Part shown: one piece after another, positions 34,425-45,115 of the stretch
Numbering within the stretch: position 1 is the stretch's first letter
Layout of the letters: every line of letters begins with the position of its first letter
The notes under the pieces: generated by a model
What the model was told of the DNA's origin: nothing
The model's database searches: none
What the model saw: only the letters and a program-made list of their open reading frames with translations
Source: Angiostrongylus vasorum
Lineage: Eukaryota; Nematoda; Chromadorea; Rhabditida; Metastrongylidae
Direction of reading: 5' to 3'
Length of the DNA stretch: 64,000 nt
Assembly: GCA_018806985.1 (NCBI GenBank)
Contig: JADANN010000364.1
Location: forward strand, 682,001-746,000
Translations under genes and position numbers: made by a program

Positions 34425-34790
34425 GCTTGGATACTAGGATAGCCCGTCTTCACTGGTTGTGCGGTCAATTTTGCTGGTTTAGCCATTGTAGAGTCCTGAG
34501 ATCATCCTACCCAAAGTCTGTCCCAGGTCGTCTCCGCCACAGGCAGTCGCCGCCCTTCTGGATCAGAGGGAGATTTGCCACCACGCGACTAGTCTGATAC
34601 CAGGACGGTGGTGAATCCTGGCACTGGTTTACTATTAACTGGGCTTCCTGATGGAAACGCCGGAATCTTTCTCAGCTTGGGAGACCCTGCTGGAGGGATG
34701 AATCTCCCCGCAGTACATCGTAGCCCAACACCCAAGAACATCACCCAGCCACGATGAGGCGGTAAACCGTTGGGAAGGGGGGAATAATAA
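34425..34790 (+). repeat. Interspersed element family B, copy 6
   Basis: It runs from CTTGGATACTAGGATAGCCC to GATGAGGCGGTAAACCGTTG, with a deletion near the start. Confidence 0.85.
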
Positions 34791-35219
34791 ATACTTTTGA
34801 TGTAATTTCCTCCAATCTAGTGTTTAGTTCAAATTCTTTGTAACGCTAGTAGAAAACAGAATTGGAACAAAAGAAATAACATCTGCATTGAGCTCGTGTA
34901 GGCAACATCCTGTCATCCCGATGAAGTCGTAATGCCCATTCGTGGTTTTCGTGAATCCTAGGGATGCCAGAAAATCTTATGCGAGAAGGAATTACTCAGA
35001 AAATCACCTTTTTCTAGGCTAAAAAACAAGACTACCGCGCGGGAATGAATACTCGTAGTGATTTCCACGGGATTCAGATCTCACATTGCTCCCACTAGAT
35101 TGTAAGAGCTACTGCCCCTATATTCAAGCACTTCCCACTGAAAGTATTACCGTTAGGAACTCTGTATGGCTCCAGTTCTCTCGTTCATAGAAAAGTCTCC
35201 TATCCCGATTCAGTCAGCT

Positions 35220-35320
35220 TCAACTGTCTTCGATTGGCTTCGGCGAGACGTCGGACCCCGTCAGTGGCGCGGCGCTTCGCCGTCGCGATGCCGCGCGCGG
35301 CGTGGAGCACGTTGATTGTA
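35220..35320. promoter_or_regulatory. Short GC- and CpG-rich island upstream of the MEPCE-like gene
   Basis: The segment contains GTGGCGCGGCGCTTCGCCGT and ATGCCGCGCGCGGCG in an otherwise AT-rich neighbourhood, about 0.75 kb before the gene's first exon. A regulatory or transcription-start role is inference only. It is not part of the repeat families recognised here. Confidence 0.3.
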
Positions 35321-35554
35321 CATCAGTGCGATTGTTTCCTGGTTGTTTTCCTTCCTTCTTTAGTTTTGTATGTTTACGAAAAAATTAACCGTACCGTTGC
35401 CTTGGCCATAATTTTTACAATGGTCTTTCGAAAATTTGAGAACCATCAAATACGAATTTTTTATCATCAGTATTGTCACCTGTGACGTAGAATGACTCTT
35501 GTGCATCATTAACTTATCGGTCTAAACTTCCCTTAATTTCAGTCTTGTATACTT

Positions 35555-35945
35555 ACTTAGATACTAGGGTGGAGCGTCTTCACTGGTTGTGCGGGCCCAG
35601 CACAATTTCCATTCTCCGGAGATTTGCTGGTTTAGCCATTGTGGTTCCCTGGAGTCCCGAGGTCAGCCTGACCAAAGTCTGCTCCAGGTCGTCACCATCA
35701 AAGGCAGTTGTCCACCCTTGTGGATGAGAAGGAGATTTGCCATTATGCGACTAGTTTGATATCAGGACGGTGGTGGATCGTGGTATTCGTTTACTCTTAG
35801 CCCGCCTTCCTGATGGAAACGCCGGACTCTTTCTTAGGTTCGGAGACCCTGCTGGAGGGGTGAATCCCTCCGCTGTACATCGTAGCTCGATACCTAGGAA
35901 CACATCCTAGCTACAATGAGGCGGTAAACCGTTGGGAGGAATTTC
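35555..35945 (+). repeat. Interspersed element family B, copy 7
   Basis: It is nearly full length, from TAGATACTAGGGTGGAGCGT to AATGAGGCGGTAAACCGTTG. It ends about 110 bp before the first exon of the MEPCE-like gene. Confidence 0.85.
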
Positions 35946-36067
35946 CATTGGGAGTGAATCTTGTATAATTTGAATTTCCTGGTGTATCATTTCTTGCAGT
36001 ACTATTGTACGGTATTGTTCTTTGCAATATCTCAGGCTTCGAACTTGGTTTTTTTCAGGCTTAAGTC

Positions 36068-38581
36068 ATGCCGAATGAAGATAGCAAACAGATAAAAGGA
36101 GGAACCCGTTCTGGGAAAACGGGAACTTTCATTAGTCGTTCGAAGAAGCGTAATCTTTTGCCTTTTCTTTCTTTTCTCCAGATTTTAAGATGTCATTGTT
36201 GTCGTTTTTATGATTGAAGTCTTTTCCAGCATATCTTTTCCAGATATGTTTCGTAGTGGACGACGACGTTTTGGTGGTGAGTTCACGTATCCCACGGGAG
36301 GTACAAAAGAGGATCCACTCAATCTGAATGCGGTAATTTCCGGTGACGAAGCGTTTTCCACAAAGGAATTGGAATTAGCTGGGTCCGAACCAATAGAAGT
36401 AAGTACTTGAAATTTGCTTTGCGTTCGTCAAGGTTAAATTTGGGGGTTCTCAGCTAGAATCGTGGTTTTAGGTACTTATTCCGAAGAATATCAAGGACCC
36501 CCTCAATTTAAATGACATTGAGAAACAACGGAAGAAGTGTGGTCCTTTTTCATCATTCCCGGAGGAAACACGAAGAAGTTATCCAGACAGGGGACGAAAT
36601 CGTATCTCCCGTACAGCGCAAGCAGGTTCGCTGTAGGCTTAGGTTTTTGTGCGGATGTGCTACTTTCAAGTTTAAATGACCATAAATGTGGTCTGCTTCC
36701 GTGTTTTACTATATTTTATATATCCATATATAAAACTGTTAAGAAGCGAGCTCGATATCATGGAAGTCCAAAAAGGGACACAAGGGAGTCATCTTCAGCA
36801 AGTAGTCTTGAATCTGGTGCGAATGCAAGTGTTGAAGGGTCAAGTGATCGAAAGGAACCAAGTCCAGCTGAACTGAAAAAGGCTCGGCAGGAACATTTCA
36901 ATAATAAGTAGGGTTATGTTGCTAGAAGAAATTTTTAATTTCATTAGGAGCAGTAATTCCCTAGACCATTATTTTCTTGTTGGAGTCACGGAAGTGTTTG
37001 CTGACTAGTTTGCGGTTAACTTGACCTTTCTAAGGTTTAGCAGTTGTGGTCAAATAGTATAGTAAAAATCTCATGTGTCCTTATAGAGAAAATAGAGAGT
37101 TAACTAAGAGGCTTGTGTTGTTTCTTGAGGTTGAATATAAAAGCACAAAGCTGTCTGCGTTGATCAATCCCTTGAGGGAGGCACCATGCATTGGACTTCA
37201 TTAAGCATCGTTGTAGGTGACTGAATGCACACCTGGCCTTTACAGTGACTCGCAGTGACCTACCGATGTATCGAGCCAGTGCTGCTACCCTCCCAGACAA
37301 GTCCGGTACCAATTTGCCGAACTCGCAGAGATGGAGGGCTTGGTGAGTCACGTGGGCTGGGATCGATCCTATGCGTATTGCAGAGCACCTGCAGCCAGTG
37401 CGCAATGTGCGCGGTTATGTAATTCTTCGATACAGTTTAGTAGAAACTCATTTAACCGTCTCTTAACACCCCAACCCGTGCCTCAAGCCCACCAAGCACT
37501 CCATCACTCCGGGGTCGGCAGTTTGGTACCCGACTTGTATGGGAGGATAGCACCATTGGCTCGATACATCGGTGGGCCATTGCGAGTCATTGCACAGGCT
37601 AAGTATGCATTCAGTCACCTTCAACGATGCTTAATGAATTCAAATGCATATCGCATTCCTCAAGGGTAGATCAACGCCGAAAGCTTCATCCTTATCCTCT
37701 AACACCCAAAACACTTGCGATTGAAAACAGCGTTTGAGTATGGTTTATGATCACTTTAAAGCGTTCCGTGTCTTTACGATCATTTCAAGTTCGTCTTCTT
37801 ACGTGTGTATTTCAAATATGTTTAAGATGACTTTCAGATGATCTGGAGTTCTTATAGGTACTGTTATGGGAATTTCGACCGTTATTATGGTGTACGTTTG
37901 GAACCCGGAAAAAGCGATATGCGGTTGTCGGTGATGAAGAAGGAATGGTTCGAAAAGAAGAGTGCCTTAGACATCGGATGTAATGTTGGTTTCCTGACTT
38001 TGTCAATTGCCCGTGATTTTGCACCTCGTCGAATTTTGGGTATAGATATCGACGAACATCTAGTTGGTGTTGCTCGTAAGAACATCCGACATTACTGTGA
38101 TCAAGACACACAGTTCGTAGGGAAGTTTCCTGCTTCGTTCTGCACAAATTTTGGTCCCGTTTCGAACCACGCATTATCTTTTTCTACGAAATTTCCTGAC
38201 AACGTTTGGTTCAGAAGGGAGAACTATGTTTTGGACAGCGATGAATTACTGGAGACGGTAGAGGAAGAGTTCGACGTCATTTTAGCCCTAAGCATTACGA
38301 AATGGATACATTTGAATTATGGTGATGATGGCTTACGTCGATTCTTCCGTCGTGCCTTTAAACAGTTGCTCTCTGGCGGGAGATTCATCGTTGAACCGCA
38401 GCCTTTTAGCAGTTACAAGAAAAGATCGAAGATGACAGAGAAGTTAAAAGCCAACTATTTGGCCATAGAGTTCAAGCCAGAAGATTTTGAAATGTACCTT
38501 CTTGAAGAAGTCGGCTTTGAAAGCGTAGAGCATCTTGGTGCACCGTGTGCGAAGACCAAAGGTAAAATAACAATATTGTAG
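36068..38581 (+). CDS. MEPCE: MEPCE/Bin3-type RNA 5'-gamma-phosphate methyltransferase
   Basis: The family uses SAM to methylate the terminal gamma-phosphate of small nuclear RNAs such as 7SK, or U6-type RNA. Exons: 36059-36149 (trans-splice-like TTTTTCAG at 36058, ATG 36068), 36244-36398, 36472-36625, about 36751-36907 and 37858-38581. Phases agree at every junction, although the acceptor at 36750 is weak. The N-terminal part has two DPLNLN motifs, [14 protein letters not shown] and [14 protein letters not shown], as in animal MEPCE. The last exon is the Bin3 domain: [12 protein letters not shown], the SAM-binding [16 protein letters not shown] and GIDIDEHLV, then [20 protein letters not shown] and [13 protein letters not shown]. 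The C-terminus either reads to TAG at 38579-38581 or splices at 38560 (AAAG before GTAAAA) to an unseen exon. It has the full catalytic core. Confidence 0.93.
37130..37420 (-). mobile_element. SINE family A in MEPCE-like intron
   Basis: It is near full length and antisense to the host gene. It lies about 50 bp from a second copy in the opposite orientation within the 950-nt intron 36908-37857. Confidence 0.85.
37470..37700 (+). mobile_element. SINE family A in MEPCE-like intron, sense copy
   Basis: The body runs from AAGCCCACCAAGCACTCCAT to GATCAACGCCGAAAGCTTCA. With the copy at 37130-37420 it forms an inverted pair. Confidence 0.85.
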
Positions 38582-38609
38582 ATCAAAATGATGTGTGATC
38601 CATTTGCGC

Positions 38610-38885
38610 CTCTAGCGCAGTGGTGGGGGCGCCTTGCAATACGCATGGGATCGATCCCGGTGCCCCAAACTCACTAAGCCCTCTATCCCTCCGGGGTCTA
38701 CAAATGGGTACCATACATGTCTGGGAGGATAACAGCACTTGCTCGACACATCGGTAGGCCACCGCGAGTCATTGTGAGGCCAGATATGCATTCAGTCACC
38801 TCCAAACGATGCCCGTGAAGTCGAACGCATGACGCATCACTCAGGGTAGATCAGCGCTGAGTGCTTTATCCATAAAACTTTTATG
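38610..38885 (+). mobile_element. SINE family A
   Basis: The head GCCTCTAGCGCAGTGGTGGG and box B-like GGGATCGATCCC are intact, and the whole body follows. It begins about 30 bp after the MEPCE-like stop codon. Confidence 0.88.
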
Positions 38886-38984
38886 GTCCGTTTCTGTGAA
38901 GAAGTTTGCTATTCTACGTGTTCTGGATCTTTGGCTGATACAACTTATATTTACTTATATGATCTTATTAACTGATCTTCTCAA

Positions 38985-39340
38985 GTTGGTGCGCGGTTGG
39001 TATAGGTCTTCGTTGTCGTTGTCGTTGTTGCTGTCGTTACTGTTGACGTTGTTGGTCAATGGCCCACGTTTCGGCGATTTCGCCTTCCTCAGGGCCAGGC
39101 TGTTACGAGTGGGACTTTGTCCACTGTCCGAGTCCATTGCCCAGCCCACTCTCCGAGTCCCAGTGTTCGAGTCCGCTGTCCGAGTCCCACTCGTAACAGT
39201 ACTGCTTTGAGGAAGGCGAAATCGCCGAAACGTCGGCCATCGACCAACAACGTCAACAGCAACGACAGCAACAACGACAGCGACAACGAAGACCTGTACC
39301 AACCGCGCACCACCTTAAGAAGTTTATATGATCATATAAA
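38985..39340. mobile_element. Large foldback element with minisatellite loop
   Basis: The left arm at 38985-39120 (GTGCGCGGTTGGTATAGGTC through a CGTTGTCGTT-rich tract) and the right arm at 39190-39330 are reverse complements over about 120 bp, except for a few changes. The central 39110-39190 region repeats an octamer-like CCGAGTCC unit. Each arm holds a hammerhead-like motif on opposite strands. It sits between the MEPCE-like and zinc-finger genes. Confidence 0.85.
39060..39097 (-). ncRNA. Hammerhead-ribozyme-like motif, left arm of foldback
   Basis: The minus strand reads TGGCC, CTGAGGA, stem II GGCG/CGCC around AAAT, GAAA, CGTG, then GGCCA. Stem I (TGGCC with GGCCA) pairs perfectly. The core and GAAA are intact, but the cleavage triplet is GTG rather than NUH. 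The opposite arm (39203-39238) has GTC but TTGAGGA instead of CTGAGGA, so the two arms carry complementary defects. Confidence 0.4.
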
Positions 39341-39991
39341 TAAATATTTTAACTATCTATGCTGAGGTTTATAGAAAGTCGGTCTTTTTGTGTTACAACT
39401 TAGTTCAAGTATCGATTTAGGATTCGAACGTCCAATTGATGTCTACCGAAAGAAGTCACCACGTTTCCTTGGTCGCGATGCTAAAGCTGAAACTTGAAAG
39501 ACTTTCTGTTTTTTTCAGGAATTGGTGACATTTTACACTTTGTTCTCTCAGCGCATCTCACTTTTAGAGTGTCTATGTTTCTTTTGAATTGTATCACAGC
39601 AGTAGAGGGGACTTCGAAAGCTACTCGTAATGTTTATACTACGGTCGTGAGAGAGTTCGTGTTCTAGCCTTATCGGTATTTTTGGTTTTGTTTCGGACCT
39701 TTTTGCTTGGTCTTTATGTTATAACAATAGTTTCACTTTTCGTTGTTAATTTGTGGTGATAAAATGTGTTCCTTTTTCGGATATTCTGAGGACATGTTAA
39801 GTTTTTCAAGTATATCTTTAACGGTGCTTATTGTTTCTTTTTTTCTTTACATTGAGTTAGTTTTTAACTTCTGTCATCATTTAAGCTTCCAAGAGATGTA
39901 GATTGCTTATCTTCTTCTAGACTGATCGCAACCGTTTTCTTAAAAGGCTGGATTCAAAATATTTCATTCTATCTGTGAAATTTTAGAAAGA

Positions 39992-42844
39992 ATGTCCCGG
40001 CCTTTGCGAAAGGTACCCAGAATCATGTCAAAGTCAGGCAGGGCTTCCAAAATAACGTTAGCTACAAAGGGTTTGTGGGGGGTTTATTTTTTGACTGGTG
40101 TGATTTAAGCTATTTAAGGTTGTTCCAGGTAGACTTTTCAGGTGGTAAAATTGATCGTGATAAAGCGGTGGAAGACATGTCTATAAGAGAAAGTGAGTTA
40201 GATGACGACCATGAGCAACTACTAGTAAGGGATGGTATGGTAGTTGGCCTTCAACAACCTAATGGAAGTTTTGTTGACGAAACGGGAGTGCAGGTAGGTG
40301 CAGCACATTTCTGTAGCACGAGTAGTTGGCACATTTGCCACGATTTGACTCAATCATGGCTCGAATATGCTTGTAAATTTTTGGCCTTTCAGCATTAAGC
40401 AGATGTGTCTTAGCTCAGGTTTCATTAATGAACTTTGCTTGTCAATCGTTACTGGTAAACCATTTTCATCTGCAAGATTCGAACCTGCGTCCTCCGGAGA
40501 GAAATTACCCCAATTTTTTGGAGGATAGCACAGTGGTAGTGATGTCAGTCATCACGAGCATGATTCTAGTTCTATTCCGCTCCGGGCCAACCAAGCCTCT
40601 CATCCCTCCGAGGTCGGAAAATTGTTGCCGGGCTTCGAAGGGAAAAAACCACTCTTCAATCCAATTGAGAACGGTCTAGCCCGGCTATCAGGGCTCCAAG
40701 GAGAATCAACTCAACCATCATTCTACGACATTCATGGTGAAATGAAAATTCTCAAACAGCAGCTGAAGTCACAGGCAAAAGTTGGAAGTGGATTATGGAT
40801 GCGAGGAAAGGAATTGAATGTGAGAAGTGCTGAGATCCGTACAGTAGACGTGAAGATGGGTCATATAAAATGGAATCAAAATAAAATTTAAAAAACTATT
40901 AGAATCTCAACGTGCCAACAATATGCAATATTTCTTGTTTTTGCTACGGGAAAATTCTGGTTTTGTGGAGAATACAAATATTTTCCTCTCTTCTTTTCGT
41001 TAAGGCTAATATTTCGGGTAGCGGAAGGGTTTAGCAGGAGGGATGTCGTCATCCGTGACTTGTTTTGGAATTCATAGTTGCTTCAAAACTTTAAACTTTG
41101 ATTTTTTAACCGCACTTAAAATTAGGATGACATTTGGGAAAAGTCATATAAATCTCCTCTCAACGGTTTACCGCCTCATCGTAGCTGGGAGGTGTTCCTG
41201 GGTGTCGGACTGCGATGTACAGCGGGGATTCGTCTTCCCGCCAGGCTCTCCCACGCTGAGAAGGAGTCTGACGTTTCCATCAGGAAGCCTAACTAAGAGT
41301 AAACCAAAACAGGAACCAGCACCGTCCTGGTATCAAAGTCGCATGGTGGCGGATCTCCCTTTGATACACAAGGGCTACGGCTGGCTGTGGTGGTGAAGAC
41401 CTGGGGCAGACCTTGGCCAGGCTGACCTCGGGATAGCGGGGGAACCACAATGGCTTAACCAGTAAATCTCCGAAAATGGGTGATTATGCTGGCGCCCGCA
41501 CATCCAGTGAGTACAGGCCGTTCACGTGTCAAGGAAGTATCGGATAAATCTAAGTCATTGAAGCACTCACGTCTTTAGATATTCTACTTTCTGAGAATTC
41601 ATGATTAGTGGAAAACCAGAGTTCTCGCGAACGTGTTAAATTATTTTTCGGTACCATATTTATAAGGACGCGTGTAGCGCAGTGGTTAGAGGTGCCCTAC
41701 GGTGCAAATGGGATTCGGTCCTACGCCACTGGATCACCAAGCCTTACATCCCTCTGTGGTCGGCAAATTGGTACCATATCTGTTTTGAAGAATAGAAGCA
41801 CTAACTCGATACATCGACAGGCCATTGCCAGTCCTAATATAGGCCAGATTTCCATTCACTCAACTCTAACGGTGCTGAATGAAGTCGAATACATGGTGCA
41901 TTCCTCAGGGATTGATCTGCGTCGAGAGCTCTATTCTTTTGTCTTTTGCTATCATCTCTATCCGGTAAATGATGTAATATACCGCATTTAGGTACCGAAT
42001 TCTTTGGTGCATTCGAATTCGCGTTCAAGGAAGATTATTATTGAAAGTTCAACTGAGAACAGTGAAGAGTATGCGCCTTACGTGCCAACTACGTTACCAG
42101 GTCATTTAATTTGTGACTTAGAGAACTACAAATGCATTTGTAGTTAAGATTTTTCTGCAAAGGCTGTTTTGGTTGTTATGCTTCACGTTATATATGAATT
42201 TTGTGCAGGTGTAGCAGACGAAGTGGAATCGTATCCCTGTCCACTGTGTCCTGAAAGAGTGTTTTTGACATCATTTGGATTGGAACGGCATTCTACAGAG
42301 AAGCATCCGGAACACCTTCAAGAGGTTGTGCAATAACATTCTCATTGTTTTCGATTTTTCCTATTTTGCGTCATCTTCAGGGATGTCTTTTATGTGAATG
42401 GTCTCAAACCGGTTTGTTAGCATATATGTATAGACTTGGTTAAGTCTATGTTGTGCGATTTTTCCTACGTTCAGTCTGCGTACATCATGCAGTGAAGTGA
42501 CGGCGATGTACCTAGAGTTGTGAGGCGTATCTACATCTTATATACATGTATATACATATATATATATATGTACATATACATGCATACATGTACATATGTA
42601 CATGTATACATACATGCAGCATTCAACGACATTCATACCGAAGAAGACTACATTCCTTAAGCAGCATCTGATCCCAAACGCGAAGAGTTCGAAGACCTTC
42701 TTGGATGATGGATGCGAGGAAAGGAATTCAGTGCAAGAAGTGCTAGGATGATGCAGTAGATGTGAAGAGTCGTATAAATATGTGTTTACATATGTATATA
42801 TTTATGTATATGTACATGCAATATATACACGTATATGTATACGT

Positions 42845-42896
<52 letters not shown>

Positions 42897-45064
42897 GTGT
42901 GTATATATACATTTCCCGCCGGACGTTGCGCTTTCGGTTACGACTTGTGCGGTTACGGTGGACTAAAAAAGAGTGTTATGGATCTGTGCAGTATCACTCT
43001 AAGGTAATTGTAATGGCAGAGTTTCGATATGATTATTGGCCGTTGCATTAGACCGATGCACAAGTTTCTGTCATACGCGTTTTGAATTTGAATCAACACA
43101 TGCCGACCGCTATGCCTTTAACGGATGAGTCAAATATACCTTCCTCATTAGCAACAGTCTTTGATGCCCGGTTCAAAACGTTTTTTTTACACGACCCGTC
43201 TTCACGTCTACTGTGCGGGTCCCAGAGCTCACATTCGGTTCGTTTCCTCGCATCCGTCATCCACGAAGGTCTTCCATCCTTTGCCTGTGGCTTCGGTTGC
43301 GGTTTGAGGACTTTTATTTTATCTTGAATGTCGTAGAATACTGTTCGAGTCAGTTATCCCTGGAGTCCTGATATAGTTGGGCTGGAGCGCTTCCAGTTGG
43401 ATTCAGAGTGATCTTTTCTCGAGCAAGTCCGGTACCATTCTGCGGACCCCAGAGGGATGAGAGGCCCAGTGAGCCTGGGGTGGGATCGAAGCGGCACCAT
43501 GCCTGTAGTGATGGGCATCACTACCACTGTGTTGTCTGCTCCAAGTTCAAAAGGCACACAAGGCAGTTGACTGCAGTGGGACGCAGATATATTTATGCAG
43601 CTTCCTCATCCGTGGTATATCTACTTTCTTTGTTTCATCCTTGCTAGCAGTTTTGTGTGGCTTGACAAAGTTGTCCTTAACATTGTTTCTTAGTAATTGT
43701 AGAGTGGAGATTTTCTGTTCTGACGTCTGGTACATCGGTTCGCGTTGAGTAAATTACTGATTTAGTACAAAAAAATGCATAATAAAAATCTCTGTAAGCC
43801 AACATAAACGACAGGAAGAATAGATGACTTGATACCAATTGATGCTGGACGCTCCTCATGTGGGTGGGAATAGTTCCATGTGTTACTGGAACTTCTAAAC
43901 GTTAATTTGGATTTTGACGGGAAAGACACGGCTTTTAAATTCTTGAAAATTACATCAATTGCTTCGTCATGCTTTTTGAAGATTCTGGAGCACATCGATG
44001 TGATAGGTGAAGAATGGCGTAGGCGAGAGGAAGAAATAGCGAGACGAAGAGACCGTGTCTATGCCACCCGTTTGAGGCAAGAATCTATTGCTAGGCATGC
44101 CATAGAGCAAGTTGCCAACGGAACCCTTGGTCAATTTCCAGGTAAGACTTGTTTATTTCAATCAGCTAGTGGTTTTGTATTTCGTTTAAATTATTTGTCA
44201 TCGATTCATTTCAATGATTTAATGGGAATACTTCTGTATAATATCGTACATTATTTGTTGTAAAGGCAATTTTTTGGAATAGAAAATAAGCATTTACCTT
44301 GGTTTTGCTATCATTCGTCGGATTTTTTCAGGAATATCGTTTCAAAGATATCTAAAGGTTCAACTAATAGCTTTTTCTGGGTCGCATATTACATCATATG
44401 CGTTCTTTCAAGGTTGCATGGGCTCACCGGAAAGCACTTCAACTACGAATTGTAATTCAAGTGAAGCAGATGGAGAACGTCGTTTCAAGGCTTGCAGTCA
44501 ATGCGGAATACTAGTCGATGCCAACAGTCCAGCTGCGATGGAGAGTCATTTGCGAGCTCATAAAAAAAATGACGACCTTAAAATGAAACTCCTTGCACGA
44601 TACGGTCCTGAGGTAGATTTTGATTTCGTCATATACTCTCTGAAAAACGAGGGAGACTTGAACTGTACTAGGTAATCCATATATTCTCCCAACGGTTTAC
44701 TACCTCATCGTAACTGGAATGGATTCCTAGGTGTCGGACTGCGATGTATAGAGTGAGGATTATCCCCCCGGTAAGGTCTCCCAAGCTGAGGAGTCCAGCG
44801 TTTCCATCATGAATCCCAATTAGGAGTTCACTAAAACCAGGATCCACCACCGTCCTGGTATCAAACTAGTCGCATGTTGGCAAATTTCCCTCTGATCCAC
44901 AAAGGCGGCGCCCGCCCGTGGTGATGACGACTTGGGGCAGACTGTAGCCAGGCTGACCTCGGGACTTCAGGGAACTACAATGGCTACAGCAGCAAAACTC
45001 CGAAAAATGGAGATTATACTGGGGCCTGCACAATCACCGAGGACGGGCCATCCAAGTATCTATG

Positions 45065-45115
<51 letters not shown>

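Noticed and set aside
38560..40070. Splicing of the MEPCE-like gene from 38560 into the exon at 39987 ([10 protein letters not shown]), giving a fusion with the zinc-finger protein
   Set aside because: Phase would allow it and RPL weakly echoes the family C-terminus, but the downstream exon has its own ATG and acceptor and a fusion would be unprecedented. Kept only as an alternative.
41665..41740. Possible tRNA gene
   Set aside because: Box A- and B-like sequences are present, but there is no complete cloverleaf and the sequence continues into the SINE body shared by many copies.
42762..43051. ORFs rich in Y and I
   Set aside because: They are translations of the TA and TATACATG microsatellites.
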